Below are positions 44,774 to 53,742 of a stretch of DNA of 64,000 bases, in pieces. Origin of the DNA: a gamma proteobacterium HdN1 (lineage in GTDB: Bacteria; Pseudomonadota; Gammaproteobacteria; Pseudomonadales; Ketobacteraceae); NCBI GenBank assembly GCA_000198515.1, contig FP929140.1:4376527-4440526 (forward strand), read 5' to 3'. The position numbers and the translations under genes were made by a program. How positions within the stretch are numbered: position 1 is the first letter of the stretch; every line of letters begins with the position of its first letter. The notes beneath the pieces were generated by a model. It did no database searches. It saw only the letters and a program-made list of their open reading frames with translations, and was not told the origin of the DNA.

Positions 44774-45553
44774 TCAGGTATTTTCACTTCGGGCGTTTTT
44801 GCTGTTCCAGTAAAATCCGAGCGTTCGATCCACCAAAATGCAGCCGCCATGATATCGCATCAATGCACATACGCCTTCTGCATCGGGCGCAATCAACCCC
44901 GAAAATGGTTCACTCGATCCGATTCTTGCTTTTGCCATACCCAGTTTCTTGCGCTCCCACTTGCTTTCAACCACATCCTCAACCATTACGCGGTTGAAAA
45001 AAAGCCCCGTATTCGGGGGTATAAAGCCATACAGCGGTTCATCCAGATCAAATGCCGACCCGTGTATCGCGTTTTTCTCAAAGGTATCAAGCTTACGAGT
45101 CAGGCCAGGCGTGAACTCCAACGACATTTTGAGCTGGTCTTCATGTTTGACCAATACACTCCAGCCATCATTTATGTCGGTCGGGCTCATCATCATTTCG
45201 CTTGCAATGTATTTTGGAAAACCTAGAAAAATACCGATAAGCGGTACAAACCGGTTTACCGGCATGGTCAAAATATGCCAGCCCTCTTTCCCAAGGTATT
45301 TACAGCGTAAGCAATACGCATATTCTAAATAGGGCACCGCGCCCGTTGGCTTCACATCGTGATAATCAAACATAAAGATCGCGACGGCCGGCGTTTCCGG
45401 CATTTCCAGAGGGGGCCGCAACAAGGAACGATAGAGCTCAAGGTCCGCAGGCTTGAACAGGCTGAATAGCGCTGTTGTATTACGCCACATCCCCTTTTGC
45501 CTCATGTCTAAATAGCCGTGAAACTTCTTCTCTTTATTGCATGAGTTCGTCAT
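44774..45553 (-). CDS. acetoacetate decarboxylase family protein
   Basis: From ATG 45553 (AGGAG 8 nt upstream) the product is 259 residues. It carries the ADC fold pattern AIFMFDYHDVKPTGAVPYLEYAY, TMPVNRFVPLIGIFLGFPKYIAS and GSAFDLDEPLYGF. The GFPK lysine (K114) corresponds to the Schiff-base lysine of acetoacetate decarboxylase. Distant members of this family catalyse aldol or hydratase chemistry instead of decarboxylation, so the reaction is uncertain. It is first in the minus-strand operon with two acyl-CoA dehydrogenases, and its promoter contains the shared 21-bp operator-like palindrome. Confidence 0.85.
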   Translation of the reverse strand: MTNSCNKEKKFHGYLDMRQKGMWRNTTALFSLFKPADLELYRSLLRPPLEMPETPAVAIFMFDYHDVKPTGAVPYLEYAYCLRCKYLGKEGWHILTMPVNRFVPLIGIFLGFPKYIASEMMMSPTDINDGWSVLVKHEDQLKMSLEFTPGLTRKLDTFEKNAIHGSAFDLDEPLYGFIPPNTGLFFNRVMVEDVVESKWERKKLGMAKARIGSSEPFSGLIAPDAEGVCALMRYHGGCILVDRTLGFYWNSKNARSENT

Positions 45554-45618
45554 TTTTTTGCTCCTGTTGGCCTCGACACCGGCTGCCCATACTAACCCTG
45601 TTGAATGAAACGCTTGCT

Positions 45619-45674
45619 CTGTATCACGCACTGTGTGATACAGCGTAAATTAGCACAATGAACCTCTATTGCAA
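45619..45674 (-). promoter_or_regulatory. promoter and GntR operator-like palindrome of the acetoacetate decarboxylase operon
   Basis: On the minus strand TTGCAA (45669-45674) and TAATTT (45647-45652) are 16 nt apart. Immediately downstream, 45619-45643 has perfect arms CTGTATCAC and GTGATACAG. Read on the plus strand, 45623-45643 matches the site at 46570-46590 (common core ATCAYRCACTGTRTGAY, then ACAG). The position overlapping the transcription start suits repression. Confidence 0.7.
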
Positions 45675-45750
45675 AGCCTAAAGCGCTTTTTAATCGGGAT
45701 ATGTTGAAATCTGAAATCGGTATTTAGAAAATTAACATCGGGCCAGCGGT

Positions 45751-46509
45751 TCAGTCCTTTTTAACCGCGTTGCCGTTCTCCGCTAAGATGATTTCCTTAA
45801 AACGCATCAGCGTAAATTTGTCGTATTCCTTCAAAAATTCAGAAAACCTCAGGTGGAAGCTCTCTTGGCTCTGCCCTTTCTCCCAGTCGGTCACTAACTG
45901 CATCCAGACCATTGCATTAACTCTGGGGTTTGAATACATCGCTTCTACAACTGCCGGAATTTCCAGCAGAATTTCACCAATCGAATTATAGATCGCGGTA
46001 ATCACCGACTGGTCAATGGCAATCATGGTCATGCGCGCAGCATGGAGTTCTGCCTTGCAAAATTCTTTAATATCAATTTCGGGCTCAGCTACCAACATAC
46101 AAAGCCGATCCACCACTGCACGAACCGGTGCGGGGTCGTAATGCTGCGGATTTGCCGAGATTTTTCTGGTTGCCTTCTCAATAAAATCGCCTCGGATTTC
46201 CAGAATGTCACGAAGAATTTTCACCGCACGGTCGGGAAGCTTTTGCGCAAAGCGGAACATATACCGCCATGCCTGTATTCCTCCGTACTTATCAATGTCC
46301 TTGACGATCATGCCAACCCGGTTATGGCACGAAATAAACCCGGCGGCCTCAAGTTGCGCGACGATGACTTTTACCGTCGAAGGGTTAACGGCAAATTCCT
46401 CGGCCAACTTTCGCACGGAAGGTAAGGGCTCTCCAGCGCCATAAATGCCCGCCGCAATCCGAAAAGCCAGCGCTTCCACAATTGAATCCACCGTCGAAAT
46501 CTTACTCAT
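45751..46509 (-). CDS. GntR family transcriptional regulator (FCD-like effector domain)
   Basis: The 252-residue protein has a GntR winged helix at residues about 8-70 (IVEALAFRIAAGIYGAGEPL, PSVRKLAEEFAVNPSTVKVIVAQLEAAGFI). An all-helical effector domain follows (ILRDILEIRGDFIEKATRKI, FCKAELHAARMTMIA), resembling FadR-C/FCD proteins that sense fatty acids or organic acids. It is divergent from the Baeyer-Villiger monooxygenase operon and upstream of the decarboxylase/acyl-CoA dehydrogenase operon. The same palindrome occurs at both promoters, so it is the probable local regulator of both. The ligand is unknown; an acyl-CoA or acid intermediate is a reasonable guess. Confidence 0.88.
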   Translation of the reverse strand: MSKISTVDSIVEALAFRIAAGIYGAGEPLPSVRKLAEEFAVNPSTVKVIVAQLEAAGFISCHNRVGMIVKDIDKYGGIQAWRYMFRFAQKLPDRAVKILRDILEIRGDFIEKATRKISANPQHYDPAPVRAVVDRLCMLVAEPEIDIKEFCKAELHAARMTMIAIDQSVITAIYNSIGEILLEIPAVVEAMYSNPRVNAMVWMQLVTDWEKGQSQESFHLRFSEFLKEYDKFTLMRFKEIILAENGNAVKKD

Positions 46510-46533
46510 ACAAAAAAGTACCCGAATAGGAGG

Positions 46534-46590
46534 TTGACAAAAAACCTCGCCCCATTTAGCTTATTCTGAATCATACACTGTATGACACAG
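46534..46590 (+). promoter_or_regulatory. promoter and GntR operator-like palindrome of the monooxygenase operon
   Basis: TTGACA (46534-46539) and TAGCTT (46557-46562) are 17 nt apart. The downstream site 46570-46590 contains the perfect inverted repeat TCATACACTGTATGA and matches the site at 45623-45643 at all non-degenerate positions. It lies between gntR and the monooxygenase gene, so it could control both directions. Confidence 0.7.
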
Positions 46591-46693
46591 CAAATGACAC
46601 AAACATTTCTTGACGTGGGTTACTGTATACGAACTCATCGCTTCAGTAACACCTTTTTGCTCACTCACCGATTGATTTACAAGGCATAAACCA

Positions 46694-48229
46694 ATGACAG
46701 CCGCAGCAACCATCTTACTTACCCCCGACGTTGAAGTGGCCATTATTGGCGCAGGATTTGCTGGCATCGGTGCCGGCATGCGCATGAGGCAAAATGCGAT
46801 TGATTCGTTCGTCATTCTGGAGCGCGCCGCCGATGTGGGGGGTACTTGGCGCGATAATACCTATCCAGGCATTGCCGTAGACATCCCCTCTTTTACATAT
46901 TCTTTTTCTTTTGAACCAAACCCAGAGTGGTCGCGCGTATTTGCCCCGGGGCAAGAATTAAAAAAATATGCGGATGATCTCACGATCAAACACGCTCTCC
47001 GGAAACATATACGATTTAATACATGGGTAGAAAAAGCGGTTTTTGACGCAAGCAGCCATCTATGGAACCTTCACCTTAAGAATGGGCGCCGCCTAAGCGC
47101 ACGCTACATCATCAACGCAACCGGCGGTTTAATCGAGCCCAAACTACCCGACCTTAAAGGGCTGGCCGACTTCAAGGGAAAAGTTATGCACACGGCTCGC
47201 TGGGACCACAATTACGATCTAAAAGGCAAGCGGGTGGCGATTATCGGTACAGGTGCGACCTCGGTTCAACTCGTCCCCTCGCTTGCGGGCAACGTTGAAC
47301 GGATGGACGTATACCAACGGACACCGATCTGGATTTTGCCCAAACCAGACCGTGAGATTCCACGCTGGATGCAACGGATATTTAAGCGGCTTCCACTTAC
47401 TCAGTCGAGTCTGCGCCTTCTTACAACTCTGTACTCAGAGACCGTTATGGTGGTTGCCCTCATATATTTTGAGCAACTTCCCAACCTTGTTAAATCTGCC
47501 GAACGTGCAGCGCTGGAGCACCTGCAAAAGCAGGTAGACAACCCAGAATTGCGCGAGAAACTTACCCCTAAATACGGGTTCGGCTGCAAACGGCCTAGCT
47601 TTTCCAATGAGTACTGGAAATCTTTTAATCGCAGCAACGTACATCTCATTACCGATCCGATTGCCTCGGTAACGGAAAACAGCGTGATAACTAAGGCGGG
47701 CACCGAACGTGAGGTGGATGTCATTATCTGTGCTACTGGGTTTAAGGTTTTTGAGCGCGGCAATCTTCCTTCCTATGAACTCATCGGGCTTAACGGGCAT
47801 GAGCTCGGCGAATTTTGGGATAAGCATCGCTACCAAGCATATGAGGGTATCAGCGTACCGAATTTCCCGAACCTTTTCTTGATACCTGGCCCGTATGCAG
47901 TCTCCGGCTCGTCGTGGTTTTTTATGATTGAGCACCAAACCACCCATGCCTTGCGCTGCATTGTTGAGGCGAGAAAGCGCAGCGCGACGTATGTCGAAGT
48001 GCGTCAGCAGGCCAACGATCGGTATTTTGAAAATATCCTCGAACGGCAAAAGCATACCGTTTTTTATAACAACGATTGCGCGACCTCAAACAGCTATTAC
48101 TTCAATAAACACGGTGACGCACCGTTTCTTCGCCCAGCATCCAGCCTAGAAGTATGGTGGAAAAGCCAGAACTTTCCCCTCAAGGATTACATTTTCAAAA
48201 CGACGCAGTATGAAATTCGGGCGTACTAA
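46694..48229 (+). CDS. flavin-containing monooxygenase, Baeyer-Villiger type
   Basis: This NADPH- and FAD-dependent enzyme inserts oxygen next to a ketone to give an ester or lactone. The 511-residue protein has the FAD motif IIGAGFAGIG (residues 18-25), GGTWRDNTYPGIAVDIPS, the Baeyer-Villiger fingerprint FKGKVMHTARWD (160-171, FxGxxxHTxxWD) and the NADP motif IIGTGATS (183-190), then IICATGFKVFERGN. All key residues are present. It is the first gene of the plus-strand operon with an esterase, a FadL-like porin and a solute-binding protein. Oxidation by this enzyme followed by ester hydrolysis is the classical route for ketone breakdown. Native substrate unknown. Confidence 0.92.
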   Translation: MTAAATILLTPDVEVAIIGAGFAGIGAGMRMRQNAIDSFVILERAADVGGTWRDNTYPGIAVDIPSFTYSFSFEPNPEWSRVFAPGQELKKYADDLTIKHALRKHIRFNTWVEKAVFDASSHLWNLHLKNGRRLSARYIINATGGLIEPKLPDLKGLADFKGKVMHTARWDHNYDLKGKRVAIIGTGATSVQLVPSLAGNVERMDVYQRTPIWILPKPDREIPRWMQRIFKRLPLTQSSLRLLTTLYSETVMVVALIYFEQLPNLVKSAERAALEHLQKQVDNPELREKLTPKYGFGCKRPSFSNEYWKSFNRSNVHLITDPIASVTENSVITKAGTEREVDVIICATGFKVFERGNLPSYELIGLNGHELGEFWDKHRYQAYEGISVPNFPNLFLIPGPYAVSGSSWFFMIEHQTTHALRCIVEARKRSATYVEVRQQANDRYFENILERQKHTVFYNNDCATSNSYYFNKHGDAPFLRPASSLEVWWKSQNFPLKDYIFKTTQYEIRAY

Positions 48230-48263
48230 TAACACGATCCGGCATTCGAAAAGGAAAGAAGCC

Positions 48264-49232
48264 ATGGCAAGTCTTCAGGGCAGAATCTGCAGCGCAATAC
48301 TTCACAACGTCAATATTTTCGGCTCAGGCGTTACGCTTTCCGCTAAGGAATTAGCCAAATTACGAAAGCGTATGGACACGCTGGCTGTGTTTTCCAACCT
48401 TTATCACGTCGATGTGAATCCCGTGCGCGCAAACGGCGTTCCAGCCGAATATATACTACCGAAAAGGCCAAAAAAGCCCTGTACCGACAAGGTAATCCTC
48501 TATATCCACGGTGGCGCGTGGAGCATGGGATCGCGCCGGTCGAATCGGTCGTTTGCGGCCAACGTTGCGGTCACAAGTGGCTGTCGTATCCTTTCAGTAG
48601 ACTATCGTCTCGCGCCGGAATTTCCGTTTCCCGCAGGCTTGCGCGACTGCGCATCCGCCTATCTCTGGCTGATGCGCCACGAAGGCATCGCCGCTGAAAA
48701 TATCATCCTTATGGGTGACTCCTCCGGTGGGAACATGGCACTTGCACTGCCGGTTTTACTGCAAAGCACAAATGACAAATTGCCCTCGGCGGTGATTGCG
48801 ATCTCTCCTCCCACAGATTTTACTCAAAGCGGTGAATCGCATCGCTCAAAAGCAAAGGTCGACCCTTTGTTTGGCAAGCTCAGCACGCAAATGAAAGATT
48901 CAATTGCCGACAACTATATCCAATCACATGCACCAGATGATCCGATGGTATCGCCGTTGTTTGCTGACCTAAGCGGATTTCCTCGGCTTCTTCTCATGGT
49001 AGGGGAAAATGAGGTGCTATTCGATGATTGCATTCAATTTGGTGCACGCGCGCGTGAAAAAGGCGTTGAGGCAACGGTGATTGTATGGCCTGGAATGTTC
49101 CATTTATTTCATCTGTTTAGCCCCTTCATCCCTGAAGCGCAGCGTGCGGTTGAAGATATTGCGGAATTTATTTCAGCAAGCGATAAAGGTAAAGCCCATG
49201 TCAGCCTGCCGTTAGGGTACGAGGTCATCTGA
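48264..49232 (+). CDS. alpha/beta hydrolase, HSL-type esterase
   Basis: From ATG 48264 (AAAGGAAAGAAG upstream) the product is 322 residues. It shows the hormone-sensitive-lipase oxyanion motif YIHGGAWSMGS, VDYRLAPEFPFPA, the nucleophile motif GDSSGGNMALAL, and a C-terminal acid/His pair around GENEVLFDD and WPGMFHLFHLF. It should hydrolyse short- to medium-chain carboxylic esters, which would be the products of the monooxygenase encoded 34 nt upstream. This pairing strongly suggests a Baeyer-Villiger ketone-degradation step. No signal peptide is visible, so it is cytoplasmic. Confidence 0.9.
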   Translation: MASLQGRICSAILHNVNIFGSGVTLSAKELAKLRKRMDTLAVFSNLYHVDVNPVRANGVPAEYILPKRPKKPCTDKVILYIHGGAWSMGSRRSNRSFAANVAVTSGCRILSVDYRLAPEFPFPAGLRDCASAYLWLMRHEGIAAENIILMGDSSGGNMALALPVLLQSTNDKLPSAVIAISPPTDFTQSGESHRSKAKVDPLFGKLSTQMKDSIADNYIQSHAPDDPMVSPLFADLSGFPRLLLMVGENEVLFDDCIQFGARAREKGVEATVIVWPGMFHLFHLFSPFIPEAQRAVEDIAEFISASDKGKAHVSLPLGYEVI

Positions 49233-49245
49233 TTACAACCTCGTA
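49218..49245 (+). terminator. hairpin at the end of the esterase gene
   Basis: TACGAGGT (49218-49225) and ACCTCGTA (49238-49245) are perfect 8-bp arms spanning the esterase stop codon, followed by an A-rich rather than T-rich stretch. A TATAAT box lies at 49270-49275 before the FadL-like gene, so an internal promoter is possible. Full termination is doubtful. Confidence 0.35.
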
Positions 49246-49298
49246 TCGAAAAAACGAGCATCGGCTCAGTATAATAAGTATGTAGTCGTGGGATTTTT

Positions 49299-50921
49299 AT
49301 GTCCAATGTATATGTAGCTGGCAGAATCCAGTGTTCGTCCATCGCGCTTGTGATGTTAGCCTGTGCAAGCACATGCCACGCGCAATTGGGTCAAAACTTG
49401 TTTCTTGGGAATGCGAAAGCGCTTTCACTCGGCAATGCTGTCACCGCCGACCCGCCGGGAATTGACGCCATTCACTTCAATCCAGCGGGGCTTGCTCGCC
49501 TGCAAGGCCAGCAAGTCATGCTAAAATTTGTGACCGCAAAGGTCGACGTACTTGGCGAATTCAATTCAACGCCTGAATATGATTGTTTTTTTTCTGATAA
49601 ATGTATGTCAGAAACCTATGGCTTACCACGCATCCAATACGACGATCCTGCCCGAAATTCAAAGAGCAGAATCAGCAATGTCGCAGTTTATTTGCCCGGT
49701 GTAGGCGCACAAGAAATTTCCGCAATCGCCGCGCCACTAGGCGGTATCTCCTACTCGCCAGCGGGCGGCTCACTGACATTTGCCACTGCGATGTATGCTC
49801 CTATGCTGCTCGGTTATACCCGAGAGAAGAATGATCCAGGCCGATTTTATGGTACGACCTTCGCGCTCTCCAGAATTACTTACCTCTCCCCCTCTGTAGG
49901 CTGGCGGTATAGCGATACTTTGCAATTTGGCGCAGGCATTGGACTCTCCTACGTCGGTGCAGGATTTTCTATGGATTATCGAACCTCCAATATATTGGTG
50001 GGCGGCGCCGCAATGCTGCTCGACAATAACGACGGCACTGATAACTCCAACGATCTTGTAAAGCAGGTATTTCAGGAGGGAAAGTTCGATCCTTTTGACA
50101 CACTATTTGTGCTCTCTGGAAATTTGCACAAGAACCTATCCCCCACGGTAAATCTAGGCTTTCTTTGGGAGCCTACCGGATGGTTTACAATCGGCGGTGT
50201 TTATCAAGGCGAGGCTCGCGATCGGCTTCGCGGTGAATATGGCGTGCGTATCAATCCAAACATCATAAATTTTATCGACAACATGCCAGGCGCACTAGAA
50301 CTTCTTGATCTCGCCGAAAATCACGGCGATATTCGTGCCAAGGGGCACTACGACTTAACCACGCCAAAACACATTTCGATTGGTACAAGTACTCAAATTA
50401 CCCAAAAATGGAAATTGAACATTGATTGGAAATGGACGGAAACCAGCGTTTGGAAAGACATGGGGTTTATTGCCGATGACTCGGTAATGCTGCTAAGGGT
50501 ATTACATGTGGCAAATATCAACGGGATACAACCCAATGCGATTATTGTTCCCAGAAACTACAAAGATGTCAGCAATTTTGCATTTGGCCTTGAATACACC
50601 GCCAGTGATGCCTTTGCTTTGCGCCTAGGTTATGAGCCGCGAAAATCAGGCATTCCAAGAGACCGGCTCGACTTTCTGATTCCACTCGGTGATTTCGACC
50701 TCTACGGTGCTGGCTTGTCTTATCACCCATCGGCCACGCAAACCGCCGAAGTTTCACTCGGCTATTTCAAAAGCGACCAGCATATTAAATCCGGCCAGAG
50801 TAGAAACGGGAACGATACGACGCGCTTTGATAACTTTGTCTACAACCCTTCAGCAGGAATGGACGTAAGGTCGATTCTCAAGGGTGTGTTGCTGGAGTTT
50901 TCTTACCAATTTCGCTATTAG
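49299..50921 (+). CDS. OmpP1/FadL family outer-membrane transporter
   Basis: This 540-residue outer-membrane porin for hydrophobic compounds has a signal peptide (CSSIALVMLACASTCHA, cleaved before QLG). The FadL-type N-terminal hatch segment follows, NAKALSLGNAVTADPPGIDAIHFNPAGLARLQGQQV (key: NPAG-L), and then a long beta-barrel ending in LLEFSYQFRY with the C-terminal aromatic. FadL relatives import long-chain fatty acids, alkanes or aromatics. Its place after a monooxygenase and an esterase fits uptake of the hydrophobic substrate of that pathway. The two cysteines in DCFFSDKCMS may form a loop disulfide. Confidence 0.87.
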   Translation: MSNVYVAGRIQCSSIALVMLACASTCHAQLGQNLFLGNAKALSLGNAVTADPPGIDAIHFNPAGLARLQGQQVMLKFVTAKVDVLGEFNSTPEYDCFFSDKCMSETYGLPRIQYDDPARNSKSRISNVAVYLPGVGAQEISAIAAPLGGISYSPAGGSLTFATAMYAPMLLGYTREKNDPGRFYGTTFALSRITYLSPSVGWRYSDTLQFGAGIGLSYVGAGFSMDYRTSNILVGGAAMLLDNNDGTDNSNDLVKQVFQEGKFDPFDTLFVLSGNLHKNLSPTVNLGFLWEPTGWFTIGGVYQGEARDRLRGEYGVRINPNIINFIDNMPGALELLDLAENHGDIRAKGHYDLTTPKHISIGTSTQITQKWKLNIDWKWTETSVWKDMGFIADDSVMLLRVLHVANINGIQPNAIIVPRNYKDVSNFAFGLEYTASDAFALRLGYEPRKSGIPRDRLDFLIPLGDFDLYGAGLSYHPSATQTAEVSLGYFKSDQHIKSGQSRNGNDTTRFDNFVYNPSAGMDVRSILKGVLLEFSYQFRY

Positions 50922-51025
50922 CGCGGCGATACCCGCATGCCTTACACCCGGATTCAGCCCAGCCGAACATCTCGCATTGCTCACACTAGCGTTGTCATTC
51001 ACATACGGTATTGCAGGATAATATT

Positions 51026-52045
51026 ATGCAAAAATTTGCTTCAGCCACTGGTACATTTTTGTTCGCGATTTTTGCATTCACGCCAGACATTGGTGTCTCT
51101 GCCGAGCTTGTTACGCGGCCGTTTTGCATATTTGACATGATCGGAAAAAGTGGGCCGGTCTACGGTGCAATGCAGGATTACCGGCTGGCCGCCATCAATT
51201 GGGGGGCAGACCTTGAGATGAAGTCGTTTATTGATGAGAAGGTTGTCGCAGAAGAATTTAAGACCGATAAATGCGATATTGTCGCAATTTCTGGCGTTCG
51301 TGGGCGTATATTCAATTCTTTTACAGGGACTCTGGATTCACTCGGTGCGATTCCTTCCTACAAAGTGCTTCGCGTTGTGCTTGAGAAGCTGACCTCGCCG
51401 CAATTGGCGCCGCTGATGAAAAACGGCGATTATGAGGTCGCTGGAATCTCACCTGCGGGCGCCGCGTATATGTTTGTCAACGATCGAAGTATCGATACGG
51501 TAAGCGCATTATCGGGCAAGCGGATTGGTGTGCTGGATTTTGATAAATCGCAGACGGTTATGGTGGAATCAGTCGGCGCATCACCGGTGACCGTGACCTT
51601 TGCCAACGTTGCCGGAATGTTTAATAACAATGCGGTGGATGTGATCGCTGCACCCGCGGTGGCGTACCAACCCTTGGAATTGCATAAGGGCTTAGGTAGT
51701 AAGGGTGGCGTCATCAACTATTCGATTGTTCAATCCACCTTGCAGATTTTCATTAAGTCATCGCGGTTTCCACCGGGATTTGGCCAGAAGTCTCGCGAAT
51801 ATATGTATTCTCAGTACGATAAAAACATGCGCGAAATCGACAATTATACAAATTCCATTGAGCAGGAGCGGTGGGTCGAAATATCGGATGCAGACAAAAC
51901 GAGCTATCAGGAAATGTTCAGAACCACCCGCCTCAAACTACGTGACATGAAAATCTACAACGGAAAAATGCTGACATTTCTAAGCCGTGTTCGCTGTTCA
52001 ATGGAAAGCGCATTGCCAGAATGCACATCGCAGGATCGGGAGTAA
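51026..52045 (+). CDS. putative solute-binding protein, AdeT-like
   Basis: From ATG 51026 (CAGGATAAT upstream) the product is 339 residues. It has a signal peptide (TGTFLFAIFAFTPDIGVSA) and then LVTRPFCIFDMIGKSGPVYGAMQDY, KTDKCDIVAISGVRGRIFN, and ALSGKRIGVLDFDKSQTVMV. It resembles the putative solute-binding proteins named AdeT in Acinetobacter, which have a TRAP/periplasmic-binding fold and whose role in drug efflux is disputed. Here it is last in the monooxygenase-esterase-FadL operon, so binding or handling of the operon substrate in the periplasm is the simpler suggestion. The ligand is unknown. Confidence 0.75.
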   Translation: MQKFASATGTFLFAIFAFTPDIGVSAELVTRPFCIFDMIGKSGPVYGAMQDYRLAAINWGADLEMKSFIDEKVVAEEFKTDKCDIVAISGVRGRIFNSFTGTLDSLGAIPSYKVLRVVLEKLTSPQLAPLMKNGDYEVAGISPAGAAYMFVNDRSIDTVSALSGKRIGVLDFDKSQTVMVESVGASPVTVTFANVAGMFNNNAVDVIAAPAVAYQPLELHKGLGSKGGVINYSIVQSTLQIFIKSSRFPPGFGQKSREYMYSQYDKNMREIDNYTNSIEQERWVEISDADKTSYQEMFRTTRLKLRDMKIYNGKMLTFLSRVRCSMESALPECTSQDRE

Positions 52046-52087
52046 TGCGGAGCCTAAGTGCCGGCCATTTCTTGTGCTTACCGGCTG

Positions 52088-52722
52088 TTAACCCTGCGCT
52101 GCGAAGGGCTCCCGAGCGAATGAGCACTGGCGCGGGTGGCTGCGGGCTTGCGGGGGTTTGTCACTGAGAGAGCAGTTCAACCGAGCCAACGCATCCGCCA
52201 CGATGCGCCCCTGCGCCGTGATGCTCTGGATGACTTCACCCGGTGTGCGCTCATCCACCACCGCGACGGCATTGAGATTGACCGCTTTCAGGTCGAATAC
52301 GGCCGCGTCGATGGCGGCGGCCTTGCCCTGCAACGGTTGCATCTCTTCGCGCGGCGGGCGGCGAAGTCCACCGTCCAAGAATAGCGACTGGAACCCTCGG
52401 CTTGGCCGTGGTGTTGCAACATGCGGGCATAGCTCGGAAACGGCTTACCCGCGTTCTCTTAATCCGCTTGCCAATGCGCTGTGAGAATGGCAGGCAAAGC
52501 ATCATCCGCCAGCACCTCACCATTCTTGCCAAAGCCAAAGTGCGCCAATGTCAGTGGCGTTTTCTTGCCCACCTTCACCCACGACAAGTCGTAATACCAA
52601 ACCTGCTCGGTTTTCTTGCCCTTGGTGAAGAACAGCAGATTGGTCTTGACGAAGGCCGAGAGCGATTGCGTGGAGGCAATCGCCTTGGGGGCCTTATCGG
52701 TTTGGGGGGGGGCGGGCCATCT
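52088..52722 (-). pseudogene. remnant of type I restriction-modification methylase HsdM (C-terminal part)
   Basis: One frame reads DKAPKAIASTQSLSAFVKTN and LFFTKGKKTEQVWYYDLSW, then VKVGKKTPLTLAHFGFGKNG. It is interrupted by a TAA at 52459-52461 and continues PFPSYARMLQHHGQAEGSSR to a TAA near 52088. These segments match the C-terminal third of HsdM (N6-adenine methylase of type I systems); the catalytic NPPF domain is absent. A run of nine C near 52710 at the upstream edge also breaks the frame. No hsdR or hsdS lies nearby. It directly follows the DUF1016 gene, which in many genomes is embedded in hsd loci. Confidence 0.7.
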
Positions 52723-53742
52723 TCAGTCTGTGTCCTCATTCGAGCGCTGTGTGTCTTGCAGATAAAACTCATGCAGCTTGGCGCGCAGCAGCGCTTTGTC
52801 GGGCAGGTGGGTCTGGTATTCGGCGATCAGCGCGGGCGACGTGCTACGGCTCAGGGCGTACTCGACCACCTCGTCGTCCTTGCTTGCGCACAGCAGCACG
52901 CCAATGGCGGAGCGCTCGTGGGATTTTTTTACGTCCCTATCCAGCGCCTCTAGGTAGAAATTGAGCTTGCCCAGGTATTCCGGCTCGAAACGGCCCACCT
53001 TCAGCTCGATGGCCACCAGGCTGTTCAGGCCGCGATGGAAGAACAGCAGATCCAGCGCAAAGTCACGCCCGCCCACCTGCACTGGGTACTCGCTGCCCAC
53101 AAAGCAAAAATCGCGCCCCAACTCGATCAAAAAGTCTTTCAGGCGCAGCAACAGGCCACGATGCAGGTCAGCCTCTGCATGACCCTGGGGCAAGTCGAGA
53201 AACTCCACCAGATAGCTGTCCTTGAAGACGCTGGCGGCATCGGGGTGCATTTGTCTCATCGGTGGTGAGACTTTGGGCGGGTGCAGCACCGTGCGCTCGA
53301 ACAGCGCCGCCTTGAACTGGCGCTCTAGTTGCCGCTTGCTCCATTTTTCCTGTACCGCCAGCCGCAGGTAAAAGTCGCGTTCTTCCGGGCGTTTGCTCTG
53401 GCCGAGGATGATGAGGTGGTGCGTCCACGGCAATTGTGTCACCAGTGGTGGCACTAATTCCTGGCCTGCGTAAGCCTCATAAAACTGCTTCATTCTGAAC
53501 AGATTACGGCGGGTAAAGCCCCGCAGCCCCGGCTGGGTCTGCGCCAGATAGCGTGCCAGTTGCTCCACCACACCGTCGCCCCATTCCGACGCGGCGATTT
53601 TGCGGCTGATGTGTTCGCCGATCTGCCAATACAGCTCGATCAGCGTGGTGTTGACCGCCTGCACGGCGCGCTGGCGGGCGCTGGCGATCAGCTGCGCGAT
53701 GGCAGCGAAGTCGGCGGCGGCCGGTTCGGGCGTGGTGTTCAT
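52723..53742 (-). CDS. DUF1016 / YhcG-type PD-(D/E)XK nuclease family protein
   Basis: The 339-residue protein has the DUF1016 N-terminal domain (ASARQRAVQAVNTTLIELYW, QIGEHISRKI) and a C-terminal YhcG nuclease domain with GGRDFALDLLFFHRGLNSLV and AIELKVGRFEPEYLGKL, giving the Asp and E-x-K of the PD-(D/E)XK fold. Members are found beside type I restriction systems and mobile elements; the biochemical role is not established. The coding sequence is GC-richer than the surrounding chromosome. Its start overlaps the stop of the upstream HTH gene by ATGA, and an hsdM remnant follows, so this is a decayed acquired restriction locus. Confidence 0.88.
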   Translation of the reverse strand: MNTTPEPAAADFAAIAQLIASARQRAVQAVNTTLIELYWQIGEHISRKIAASEWGDGVVEQLARYLAQTQPGLRGFTRRNLFRMKQFYEAYAGQELVPPLVTQLPWTHHLIILGQSKRPEERDFYLRLAVQEKWSKRQLERQFKAALFERTVLHPPKVSPPMRQMHPDAASVFKDSYLVEFLDLPQGHAEADLHRGLLLRLKDFLIELGRDFCFVGSEYPVQVGGRDFALDLLFFHRGLNSLVAIELKVGRFEPEYLGKLNFYLEALDRDVKKSHERSAIGVLLCASKDDEVVEYALSRSTSPALIAEYQTHLPDKALLRAKLHEFYLQDTQRSNEDTD

